A stretch of 5,933 bases of DNA from an uncultured Clostridium sp. (GCA_946497905.1 CAMMMI010000092.1:1-5933); one strand, 5' to 3'. Positions 1 to 5,514 are shown, numbered from the stretch's first letter. Numbers and translations are program-made. The notes: a model not told the origin generated them from the sequence alone.

Positions 1-2
1 AA

Positions 3-254
3 GGTACATTAGCAGATAGTGAATTAAGAAACAAAAGAATAAAAGCACATAGAGCATTTGATGAAATATGGAAAAACAAAATAATGACAAGAAATGAAGC
101 TTATAATTGGATGAAATTTCAATTTGGCTTAACAGGTGAACAAGCACATATAGGTAATTTTTCTGATTATATGTGTCAGAAACTTATAGAAGAAAGTAGG
201 GTGATTATAGATAATTATAAGAAAGGCAGGGAGCAGTATGAAATATATTCTTAA
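3..254 (+). CDS. C-terminal part of DUF3268-type zinc-finger-containing protein (5' end outside window)
   Basis: An open frame enters from the left edge and runs for 83 codons to a TAA at 252-254. The visible part begins GTLADSELRNKR and contains AHRAFDEIW, then MTRNEAYNWM, then AHIGNF and a Cys in DYMCQKLI. This order of blocks (GTLA.xELR, AHxAFDxxW, MxRxEAYxW, xHIGxF) is what I recall for the zinc-finger-containing domain DUF3268, found mostly in phage and prophage proteins of Firmicutes. The Cys-rich finger that would sit N-terminal to this is outside the window, so zinc binding cannot be checked here. The last 17 bp overlap the start of the sigma-factor gene in another frame, which implies translational coupling in one operon. 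The molecular function of the family is not established. The coding frame is secure; the family call rests on motif memory. Confidence 0.75.
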   Translation, partial: GTLADSELRNKRIKAHRAFDEIWKNKIMTRNEAYNWMKFQFGLTGEQAHIGNFSDYMCQKLIEESRVIIDNYKKGREQYEIYS

Positions 255-795
255 TAAAGAACAACAAGATATAGTACAAAATAATTTACATATTATAAGA
301 ATTGTTATAAATAAATGTATTAATATTAATAGAAATATATTTGGAATGGAATATGATGATATATTTCAAGTTGGAACAATAGGTTTGTGTAAAGCGGTAA
401 TAACTTATTTTTCTAATAAAGATACATCTTTTGAAACATATGCTTTCTGTATAATACGAAATGAGATATATAATCACTTGAATAGTATAAATAGAAAAAA
501 TATCTATTGTGATACAGAATTAATAGAAAAAGCAGATATACAATCAACAAGCATAACACCTGAAGAATCATTAGATGAAAAAATAGCATTGGAAGCATTA
601 AGACGTTCAAAAGAAAGATATTCTGGTGTTACACTTAAGGGTATTGAAGCTTTAGAATTAAAACTTAAGGGGCATAGTGGTACAGATATTGCAAAAATGT
701 ACAAAGTAAAACCTAATTATATAGCAGCCTGTATATCAAGAGCTATAAAATATCTTAGAAAAGACAAAATATTTTCTTCAGAAATAGGAAAATAA
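238..795 (+). CDS. Small sigma-70-like RNA polymerase sigma factor, phage/mobile-element type
   Basis: The 185-aa product should bind core RNA polymerase and direct it to specific promoters. Region 2 spans about residues 9-82, with the core-binding and -10-melting signature YDDIFQVGTIGLCKAV (39-54) followed by FETYAFCIIRNEI (65-77), a close match to the canonical D[DL]xxQxGxxGLxKA...F.TYA...IR.EI pattern. Region 4 lies at about 132-174, with a helix-turn-helix around GTDIAKMYKVKPNYIAACIS. The region between (83-131) is short and charged, so sigma region 3 is absent. The ATG at 238 is preceded by aggga (228-232) and lies inside the end of the upstream zinc-finger gene, so the two are probably coupled. 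About 20 of its 28 Ile codons are ATA. It may instead be a sporulation-type or conjugative-element sigma factor; the short size and the DUF3268 neighbour favour a phage late-gene activator. The family is secure, the role inferred. Confidence 0.85.
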   Translation: MKYILNKEQQDIVQNNLHIIRIVINKCININRNIFGMEYDDIFQVGTIGLCKAVITYFSNKDTSFETYAFCIIRNEIYNHLNSINRKNIYCDTELIEKADIQSTSITPEESLDEKIALEALRRSKERYSGVTLKGIEALELKLKGHSGTDIAKMYKVKPNYIAACISRAIKYLRKDKIFSSEIGK

Positions 796-840
796 TTGTT
801 GGTATTATGATATTTGGCTTGTATAAAAAATAAAAAAAGA

Positions 841-847
841 AAAGGAG
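841..847 (+). promoter_or_regulatory. Ribosome binding site that fixes the start of the 859 gene
   Basis: The sequence aaaggag ends 11 nt before the ATG at 859. The same frame stays open upstream to a TTG at 814, but nothing resembling a Shine-Dalgarno sequence precedes that codon, and the 15 residues gained are a low-complexity Lys/Arg run. The ATG at 859 is therefore the better start. Confidence 0.8.
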
Positions 848-858
848 AATATTTAATT

Positions 859-1548
859 ATGGTTCAGTTATATACAGCTGTTGGAAAATATAAACTAAGA
901 AAAGAGCCTGATGGAAGAAAGTTACCAATTATAAGTGTAGGTTTAAATGAATGTGCTCTAACAATAGAAGAAATGCTTATTTGGTCAACATTAATATGGA
1001 ATATTATGACTGAAGATGAATTGAGAAAAATATATGATAAAAAGGCACTTGGAGCAGGTATAAGTGGTGATAAATTTGATATTACACTTAAAAGACTTAT
1101 AAGTAGAAATTTAGTTGTAAGTGAAAAAGCAATAAGTGGTGATGATGCTTTATATAAACTTTTATCAAATTTATATATTGTTCCTGTTAGTAGTAGTTTA
1201 TTAACTAAAATAAGAGCATTTATACAATTAGTAGTTTTTCAGAAAGTATCTTTTTCACTTGCAAAAAATGTATTTTTAGAAGATAAGCTTAATGATATAC
1301 AGAAAAAAATATTAAATCTTTCAAAGCAAAAATTACTTTCAAGTGCTGAAATTTTAAAGTGCATTGAAAATGGAGTTACAGATGTATCAACAAGAGAAAA
1401 GGTTTTAGATGCGTTATACGATGATGATTATAGTACATTTGATAATATGGGTTTATTTATAAAGTTTTATGATAATCATAGAGAGGTTATGGAAGCCATT
1501 GCAACTTTATATTTAAGAAAAAATATTGTTTTTGATAAGTTAATATAA
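859..1548 (+). CDS. Conserved-looking hypothetical protein with predicted winged-helix N-terminal half
   Basis: The product is 229 aa, cytoplasmic, with no signal peptide and no membrane segment. The first 30 residues look like a beta strand pair (VGKYKLRKE, KLPIISVGLNE). Residues 33-90 have helix, helix, recognition-like helix and wing character: TIEEMLIWSTLIWNIM, TEDELRKIYDKKA, then DKFDITLKRLISRNLVVSEK, where LxRLxxRxLVV is typical of the recognition helix and wing of transcriptional regulators. The middle (100-140) is a hydrophobic helical stretch, and the C-terminal half (142-229) is helical with STREKVLDALYDDDYSTFDN and ends YLRKNIVFDKLI. I do not recognise a named family. It follows the sigma gene by 63 nt in the same direction, so it may belong to the same operon as an accessory regulator. 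The DNA-binding role is inference from secondary structure only. Confidence 0.7.
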   Translation: MVQLYTAVGKYKLRKEPDGRKLPIISVGLNECALTIEEMLIWSTLIWNIMTEDELRKIYDKKALGAGISGDKFDITLKRLISRNLVVSEKAISGDDALYKLLSNLYIVPVSSSLLTKIRAFIQLVVFQKVSFSLAKNVFLEDKLNDIQKKILNLSKQKLLSSAEILKCIENGVTDVSTREKVLDALYDDDYSTFDNMGLFIKFYDNHREVMEAIATLYLRKNIVFDKLI

Positions 1549-1553
1549 ATAAA

Positions 1554-1582
1554 TTGTTTTAACAAGAATTTTTCTATATAAT
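1554..1582 (+). promoter_or_regulatory. Possible sigma-A-type promoter in the gap after the 859 gene
   Basis: TTGTTT at 1554-1559 is separated by exactly 17 nt from a perfect TATAAT at 1577-1582. Transcription would start near 1589 and reach the terminator at 1668-1717 without crossing a gene, giving an RNA of about 125-130 nt. In sequence this AT-rich such matches arise by chance, so this is only a candidate. Confidence 0.3.
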
Positions 1583-1604
1583 ATTAATATGATTATATAG
1601 AAAA
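1570..1604. repeat. Perfect 13-bp inverted repeat (operator-like palindrome or hairpin)
   Basis: The arm ttttctatataat (1570-1582) is the exact reverse complement of attatatagaaaa (1592-1604), with a 9-nt centre. It starts 21 nt after the stop codon of the 859 gene and covers the -10 box of the candidate promoter at 1554-1582. No T-run follows it, so it is a poor terminator. It could be an operator or an RNA-stabilising hairpin. The palindrome is certain, its role is not. Confidence 0.7.
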
Positions 1605-1667
1605 TATGTGAATATTAAAATATAATCTTTAAATTTTATATAGTCTTTTATTATTCAATAAAGTTAG

Positions 1668-1717
1668 AAAATAACAGCTTACTTATATACAATATTGTAA
1701 GCTGTTATTTTATTTTT
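1668..1717 (+). terminator. Strong intrinsic terminator closing the phage-like block
   Basis: The arm aaaataacagcttac (1668-1682) pairs perfectly over 15 bp with gtaagctgttatttt (1697-1711) around a 14-nt loop. The second arm ends in TTTT and is followed by a further T-rich stretch to 1717. The A-run opposite lets it also work for transcription arriving from the other side. It isolates the sigma-factor block from the BlaI/M56 operon downstream. Confidence 0.9.
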
Positions 1718-1777
1718 ATATTAGTCTATATATAATATCACTTACAAATATATATGAATTTTTATGTTTTATAAAGA

Positions 1778-1806
1778 TTGACAAAAACGACGTTGTGTAG
1801 TAAAAT
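1778..1806 (+). promoter_or_regulatory. Promoter of the BlaI/M56 operon
   Basis: A perfect TTGACA -35 box (1778-1783) is followed after 17 nt by TAAAAT (1801-1806), five of six matches to TATAAT. The expected start site is near 1812-1814, giving a leader of roughly 27 nt before the ATG at 1840. The start site falls within the palindromic operator, as expected for repression by the operon's own first product. Confidence 0.85.
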
Positions 1807-1826
1807 AATAACTACAATATGTAGTT
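1796..1826. promoter_or_regulatory. BlaI/MecI-type operator with an extra upstream half-site
   Basis: The core is aactacaatatgtagtt (1810-1826): 7-bp perfect arms, aactaca and tgtagtt, around a 3-nt centre, containing the TACA...TGTA pair typical of BlaI/MecI/CopY-family operators. An additional half-site, tgtagt (1796-1801), lies between the -35 and -10 boxes and forms a second, wider inverted repeat with actaca (1811-1816). The core covers the predicted transcription start. Repressor binding is inferred from the family rule and the position next to a BlaI-family gene. Confidence 0.8.
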
Positions 1827-1829
1827 GGT

Positions 1830-1834
1830 GGAGG
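1830..1834 (+). promoter_or_regulatory. Ribosome binding site deciding the BlaI start
   Basis: GGAGG lies 5 nt before the ATG at 1840. A second ATG at 1837 would be only 2 nt away, and the TTG at 1825 lies upstream of the site, inside the operator. The ATG at 1840 is the best start. Confidence 0.8.
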
Positions 1835-1839
1835 TAATG

Positions 1840-2217
1840 ATGGAAACAAATATTTCTATTTCTGAAATGAAAGTTATGGAAAAAGTGTGGGAATGTGGAG
1901 AAATGATTGCTGTTGCTGATGTAGTAACATCTTTGAATAAAGATGGAGAAACTTGGACACATCAGACGGTTGGAACATTTTTAAAAAGGCTAGAAACAAA
2001 AGGTATGGTAGCTTCGTCAAAAAAAGGAAAAAGTCTATATTATTTTCCGTTGTTAAGTAAAGAACAATTTTATTCAAAAGAGGCAGAACATTTTTTACAA
2101 TCAAAATTTAAAGGTTCTTTGAAAAACTTTTTATCTGCCTTTTCAAGTGGAAAAAAATTAAGTGAAGATGAAATAAAAGATTTGAAGGATTGGTTTAATG
2201 ATATTAATCATAAATAG
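1840..2217 (+). CDS. blaI: BlaI/MecI/CopY-family transcriptional repressor
   Basis: The 125-aa protein is the normal length for BlaI/MecI repressors, which bind TACA/TGTA palindromes as dimers and are inactivated by proteolysis. The N-terminal winged helix is at about 5-72, with the signature ISEMKVMEKVWE, the recognition region TWTHQTVGTFLKRLETKGMV (38-57) and the wing KKGKSLYYFPLLS (61-73). The C-terminal dimerisation helices follow, with KNFLSAF at 95-101. The Asn96-Phe97 pair corresponds to the Asn-Phe bond cut in staphylococcal BlaI and MecI. It is the first gene after a strong promoter carrying a matching operator, so it should repress itself and the protease gene that overlaps its 3' end by 20 bp. 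The gene symbol is used in the family sense; the partner protein lacks a penicillin sensor, so a beta-lactam role is not implied. Confidence 0.92.
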   Translation: METNISISEMKVMEKVWECGEMIAVADVVTSLNKDGETWTHQTVGTFLKRLETKGMVASSKKGKSLYYFPLLSKEQFYSKEAEHFLQSKFKGSLKNFLSAFSSGKKLSEDEIKDLKDWFNDINHK

Positions 2218-3580
2218 AGTTTTTATATGTATATTACTACTTTCCATAAGTGGTTGTATTGCAAGTGGTATATATTTATTTTTAGAAAAATTTTTATATC
2301 AAATAACATCTGCAAGGTTCATGGTTTTTATCAATACAGTAATTTTATTTTCATTTGTAATCCCATTTTATTATCTGATTTCTGTTATAGATAGTAGTGA
2401 AAGTAGTTTTGTTAACTATGATTTAGTTATTTTTGATGGTCAAAGTTTATATAACAATACAGTTGATTCTGTGCTAGATGTCTTCCCGTATATACAATAT
2501 ATAGATGATATATGGTTTATTGGTATGATAATTTGTATTATTGGGAAAATTATGATGTATCTTTATACAATAAAAAAAGTAAAACAGAAAAGTTTTATAA
2601 TACAAAGTGATTCTTGGATATCTGCTTTTGAAAAAGTAAAAAATAATTGCATAAAACAAAATATTTCGTTGGTAGGAAGTTATTATACAAGGACACCATA
2701 TACAATAGGAATATATCAGAAATATATTGTCATTCCTACAATTATGATAAATATTTTAGATGAAGAAGAAATTGATTTTATTTTAAGACATGAGTATTAC
2801 CATGCGTCGCAAGATGATGTAGCAAGAAAAGTTTTTATAACTATTCTGAGTTGTTTAAATTGGTTTCATCCACTATTTTATTTATTAAAAGAAAATCTTT
2901 TTACTTGGATGGAAATTGCATGTGATGAAGTAGTAGTAGCAAATTTTGATAAAAGGCAAAAGAAAAAATATGCAAATTTAATTATTCAGTCGTTGGAGTT
3001 AGAAAATACTCGCAATAAAAGTAATTTTTATCAAGTATGTTACAATGGAAATCATATAAAAAGTTATAAAAGGAGGATTTTAGAGATTATGCGTGAAAAA
3101 AAAAGAAAGGTGTTTTGTGGAAAGGTTTTTGTATCAGCACTGGCGGTATTTTCATTGACTTGTAGTAACATAGTTGCAAAAGCAGCGGATATACCAATAA
3201 ATAAATTGTTTTCAGAAAATATTTCAGTAGTAGATGGAGATGAAACAGAATTTTTATTTAGCCCAAAAGAATTTGAAACAGAATTAGTTGAGCATAAAAT
3301 AGTAGAGCCTGAAAAGAATTTCGAGAAAGTTAAATGTGAAATGAATGAAAATATTACATATGAATTTATTTTTGAAAATAAAATAGTTTATGTTATGGAA
3401 CATGATATTGAACCAAATCACATACACACAATAGTTGATGGTGTTCTTAAGGTACATAAAAAATATAGTGATGGTTCTTGTATAACAACATATTATGAAG
3501 GAAGACAATGTACTGGTTGTGGAGCTACTTGGAAGGGAGATGTTATTAAGACTGTAACAGAGAATCCTTGTATGCACTAG
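2198..3580 (+). CDS. M56-family membrane metallopeptidase (BlaR1-like signal transducer) with non-penicillin-binding C-terminal tail
   Basis: The 460-aa protein is the likely sensor-protease partner of the upstream BlaI-like repressor. Membrane segments lie at about 3-29, 42-64 and 104-127. The cytoplasmic zinc peptidase domain (about 130-300) has HEYYH at 198-202 (zinc ligands His198 and His202, catalytic Glu199), the family motif NWFHPLFYLL (221-230) and EIACDEVV (239-246), which should supply the third, acidic zinc ligand. A fourth membrane segment is at about 307-327. The roughly 130 residues outside the membrane are too short for the BlaR1 penicillin-binding domain (about 250 aa) and lack an SxxK serine site there. 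They end in a Cys/His cluster: His408, His410, His420, Cys428, CTGC (438-441) and CMH (458-460). The ATG at 2198 lies inside the repressor gene, with aagga 8 nt upstream, so the genes are translationally coupled. The ligand is unknown. Confidence 0.9.
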   Translation: MILIINRVFICILLLSISGCIASGIYLFLEKFLYQITSARFMVFINTVILFSFVIPFYYLISVIDSSESSFVNYDLVIFDGQSLYNNTVDSVLDVFPYIQYIDDIWFIGMIICIIGKIMMYLYTIKKVKQKSFIIQSDSWISAFEKVKNNCIKQNISLVGSYYTRTPYTIGIYQKYIVIPTIMINILDEEEIDFILRHEYYHASQDDVARKVFITILSCLNWFHPLFYLLKENLFTWMEIACDEVVVANFDKRQKKKYANLIIQSLELENTRNKSNFYQVCYNGNHIKSYKRRILEIMREKKRKVFCGKVFVSALAVFSLTCSNIVAKAADIPINKLFSENISVVDGDETEFLFSPKEFETELVEHKIVEPEKNFEKVKCEMNENITYEFIFENKIVYVMEHDIEPNHIHTIVDGVLKVHKKYSDGSCITTYYEGRQCTGCGATWKGDVIKTVTENPCMH

Positions 3581-3805
3581 TAAGCATATAGATATAACTG
3601 ATTTTGATAAATAATAAAGATGTAGAATTATAAATAATCAATGCAAAAAAGGTGATAGAAAAGAATATTCTAAATGAATAAGCAAAATATATGAATAATA
3701 AAAACCTATTTCAAATAGAATATGAAATAATTATATTATAAAAATAATGATAAAGTAAATCTGAATTAAAGTAAAATTTGTATTTTGGAATAAGGAGAAT
3801 AAGTT
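3581..3805. other. Gap between the M56 gene and the first secreted-protein gene
   Basis: This 225-nt AT-rich gap has no convincing hairpin terminator, so read-through from the BlaI/M56 operon is possible. No copy of the aactaca-tgtagtt operator is present. A weak promoter candidate, TTTCAA (3709-3714) with TATATT (3732-3737) at 17-nt spacing, is the only start signal I find for the gene at 3806. No gene of meaningful size is visible. Confidence 0.4.
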
Positions 3806-4501
3806 ATGAAAAATTTATTTAGAAAATTTATTGGTATTTTAGTTGTATCACTTCTTATAATTAGCTCTATAAATAGTGTATTTGCTGAACAGAAAGATCA
3901 AGTTTATAGCCAAGAAAACTACACTAAAATAATAGAGTCTCTTAGCAAAGAATATGGTCTTGAAATAAGAGCTGGTAAGCCAGAAAATATTGATGATGAT
4001 AATATACAAGTATTAGAAAATAAAACAAGAGATAATAAACAGCTCACTCCAGAAGAATTTGAGAAGTTTATGAGGGAAGAGTTAGAAAAAATTTCTGACC
4101 ATAATCAAAAAGTAAAAGAAAAATATGAAGAAACAGGGGATAGTTTTGAAGATGCAAAATGGTTTCCTTGTGACACAAATAGTAATATGACACGAATTAA
4201 ATCTTGTATAATTGATAAAAAATATGAAAATGGTCTAAATGATAATACAGTAAAAGGACATTTAGAAGGTATAATTGATGATGATAATGGTTATTGGACT
4301 TTTGTGCAAGTAGATGATACTTCTGCTAATTGGATGACATGGAATAGCCTCTATAAATCACAAACATATACTAATAAATTTATTGATGCTCGCAGAACAA
4401 GTGCAGTAACTTATAATGGATATGTTTACTATAGTACAGGTGACTTTACAGTATATAATGTTAAAGAATATGTAGAGTATTATGCTTCAGAAGGTGTATA
4501 A
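3806..4501 (+). CDS. Secreted protein of unknown function (signal peptide I)
   Basis: The 231-aa product has a classical signal peptide: basic MKNLFRKF, a hydrophobic core (9-23) and a type I cleavage site SVFA/EQ after Ala27. There is no lipobox, so the mature protein of about 204 aa should be released or wall-associated. Residues 30-115 are acidic, helical and rich in Glu/Lys (PEEFEKFMREELEKI around 82-96). Residues 118-231 are beta-rich with many aromatic residues (WTFVQV, NWMTWN, NGYVYYSTGDFTVYNVKEY). Two cysteines, Cys122 and Cys134, flank a short loop and could form a disulfide. I do not recognise the family. The start is fixed by aaggag (3792-3797), 8 nt before the ATG. It follows the BlaI/M56 pair in the same direction by 225 nt, so co-regulation is possible but not shown, and no BlaI operator precedes it. 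Confidence 0.8.
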   Translation: MKNLFRKFIGILVVSLLIISSINSVFAEQKDQVYSQENYTKIIESLSKEYGLEIRAGKPENIDDDNIQVLENKTRDNKQLTPEEFEKFMREELEKISDHNQKVKEKYEETGDSFEDAKWFPCDTNSNMTRIKSCIIDKKYENGLNDNTVKGHLEGIIDDDNGYWTFVQVDDTSANWMTWNSLYKSQTYTNKFIDARRTSAVTYNGYVYYSTGDFTVYNVKEYVEYYASEGV

Positions 4502-4580
4502 TTAAATTATATTCAATTTTTATATGAAGTAAGCAGTATTCAAGAACCTATAACTATTTTAAAAATTTGATAAATTGTTT

Positions 4581-4618
4581 AAATCGAATCTGTTAAGTTA
4601 ATATGAAAATAAGAATAC
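4581..4618 (+). repeat. Direct repeat copy 1, probable insertion-sequence end
   Basis: This 38-bp segment recurs at 5543-5580 with two mismatches and a 27-bp identical core beginning gaatctgttaagttaat (4586 onward). The core resembles the terminal repeat of IS6-family elements such as IS257/IS431 (ggttctgttgcaaagtt, from memory), with a 3-nt gap. No transposase follows this copy; it abuts the M23 relic, so it looks like a stranded IS end. The repeat is certain, the IS assignment moderate. Confidence 0.75.
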
Positions 4619-4769
4619 TATTGTAATAGACCATGGTGTTTGAATTACTACATTATATGGACATAACTCATCACTATCTGTTTTAGTAGAACAGTCTATT
4701 TATAGAGGAGTTATAGCTAAATGTAGAAGTACAAGAAAGTCTATAAGTAAAAAAAGTAGAGCGGCATAA
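4602..4769 (+). pseudogene. Relic of an M23 (LytM/peptidase M23) peptidoglycan endopeptidase gene
   Basis: Read in the frame of 4602, the translation is NTIVIDHGV, a TGA stop at 4641-4643, then ITTLYGHNSSLSVLV (4644-4688), a region reading RGVIAKCRSTRKS, and a TAA at 4767-4769. This matches the core of M23 zinc endopeptidases: the strand N-x-[IV]-x-IDHG-x-G, then [SIT]TLYGH, then VxxGQVIAxxGSTGxSTGxHLHF. The in-frame stop, the missing residues around GQ and the loss of the HLH zinc motif show that it is non-functional. The N-terminal part of the protein and its start are absent. M23 enzymes cut peptide cross-links in peptidoglycan, so an ancestor of this locus encoded a wall hydrolase between the two exported proteins. 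Recognition depends on motif order; the IDHG and YGHNSSL blocks are very characteristic. Confidence 0.75.
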
Positions 4770-4872
4770 TTGTCACAAAACTTAATAGTATAGTAAAAAA
4801 TTTATTTCAGTAAAATCGAAAATACATTACATTAAAAAAATTTAGATTAGTAACAAAAGGAGTAATGTCAAT

Positions 4873-5505
4873 ATGAAAAAAGTTTTATCAATATTACTTA
4901 GTTCTATTCTTATTTTATCTATTTTTTCTTCTTGTTCTCAAAAAAAAGAGAATGTATTGGAACAGGTTAATTCCATAGATACATTAGATGAAACAGAAAA
5001 TATATCGAAAGATTCTTTAGATTTGTTTGATATTCAAAGTGAGGACGATTCAATTACATTGGCAACATCATATATAGAGAGATTATATGGAGTTATAACA
5101 ACAGACTTACAAAAAACTGCAGAATATAATCAGAATAGCGATATCCAGCCAAATGGTTGGTTTGTGCGAGTGTTTGACTCTGATTGGGATTATGCAGTTT
5201 GGCTTCAACCTGAATCTAACCGAATAAAGGTTAGCAGAGGAAGTTCCATGTATCCGCTAACTACGATTTCAGATGATTTAATGAAAGAAATAAAAGAGGA
5301 TGATACATGGATTGAAAATGCAAAGAAAGTTATTTTGGATAATTTAGATGAAAACCAAGAAATTAAAAGTATAGACTTTAAAGATCAGGATAACGAATCT
5401 GTTTCTACAGTAGATATAGTAGCTGAGATGGAAGATGGTAGAACATACATACTTTCCTATTATTCTGATGGACTTTTAAAAGATGTGGTGTGGTATGAAA
5501 AGTGA
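4873..5505 (+). CDS. Predicted lipoprotein with two similar alpha/beta units, function unknown
   Basis: The 210-aa product starts with a lipoprotein signal: MKK, a hydrophobic core (4-18) and FSSC with the lipidated Cys at residue 21. The mature protein would be anchored on the outer face of the membrane by an acidic, Ser/Thr/Asn-rich linker (22-57). Two units follow, each with a helix then beta strands: 58-121 (SITLATSYIERLYGV ... WFVRVFDSDWDYAVWL) and 144-209 (TWIENAKKVILDNL ... STVDIVAEMEDGRTYILSYY). The helix-then-strands order and the strand ending D/E-G or D-x-D before an aliphatic run recall PepSY-like domains, but I cannot assert this without a profile search. The start is set by aaaaggag (4855-4862), 10 nt before the ATG. 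Its neighbours are the M23 relic upstream and IS debris downstream. The lipoprotein call is firm; the function is unknown. Confidence 0.8.
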   Translation: MKKVLSILLSSILILSIFSSCSQKKENVLEQVNSIDTLDETENISKDSLDLFDIQSEDDSITLATSYIERLYGVITTDLQKTAEYNQNSDIQPNGWFVRVFDSDWDYAVWLQPESNRIKVSRGSSMYPLTTISDDLMKEIKEDDTWIENAKKVILDNLDENQEIKSIDFKDQDNESVSTVDIVAEMEDGRTYILSYYSDGLLKDVVWYEK

Positions 5506-5514
5506 AAAGAATTA

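Larger units (their letters stand above)
4502..4872. other. Gene-free 371-nt gap with debris, upstream of the lipoprotein gene
   Basis: The first 80 nt after the secreted-protein gene hold nothing I can assign. They are followed by the stranded IS-end repeat (4581-4618), then the M23 relic to 4769, then about 100 nt of AT-rich leader before the gene at 4873. A weak promoter candidate is TTTCAG (4805-4810) with TACATT (4828-4833) at 17-nt spacing. No BlaI-type palindrome and no clear terminator are visible. Confidence 0.5.

Noticed and set aside
286..704. Minus-strand open frames opposite the sigma-factor gene
   Set aside because: They are low-complexity shadows of a well-supported + strand gene, with no recognisable domains or ribosome binding sites.
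814..858. Upstream extension of the 859 gene to a TTG at 814
   Set aside because: There is no Shine-Dalgarno sequence before 814, the added residues are low-complexity Lys/Arg, and aaaggag at 841-847 clearly serves the ATG at 859.
1825..1839. Upstream starts of the BlaI gene at TTG 1825 or ATG 1837
   Set aside because: 1825 lies inside the operator and upstream of the GGAGG site. 1837 is only 2 nt from it. 1840 has normal spacing.
3284..3577. Minus-strand open frame of 97 codons opposite the M56 gene 3' end
   Set aside because: Its composition (runs of Phe, Ile, Asn, Tyr) is that of the complement of AT-rich coding DNA, and the + strand frame is secure.
2198..3580. Calling the M56 protein a beta-lactam sensor (BlaR1/MecR1)
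   Set aside because: The extracellular C-terminal part is too short and lacks penicillin-binding motifs, and no beta-lactamase or PBP gene is in the window.
3691..3741. Short 16-codon frame starting at the ATG at 3691
   Set aside because: It has no ribosome binding site and no recognisable peptide signature, and is expected by chance in AT-rich DNA.
4646..4660. actaca in the M23 relic as a BlaI operator
   Set aside because: Only one half-site is present, with no inverted partner at proper spacing, and it lies inside former coding sequence.
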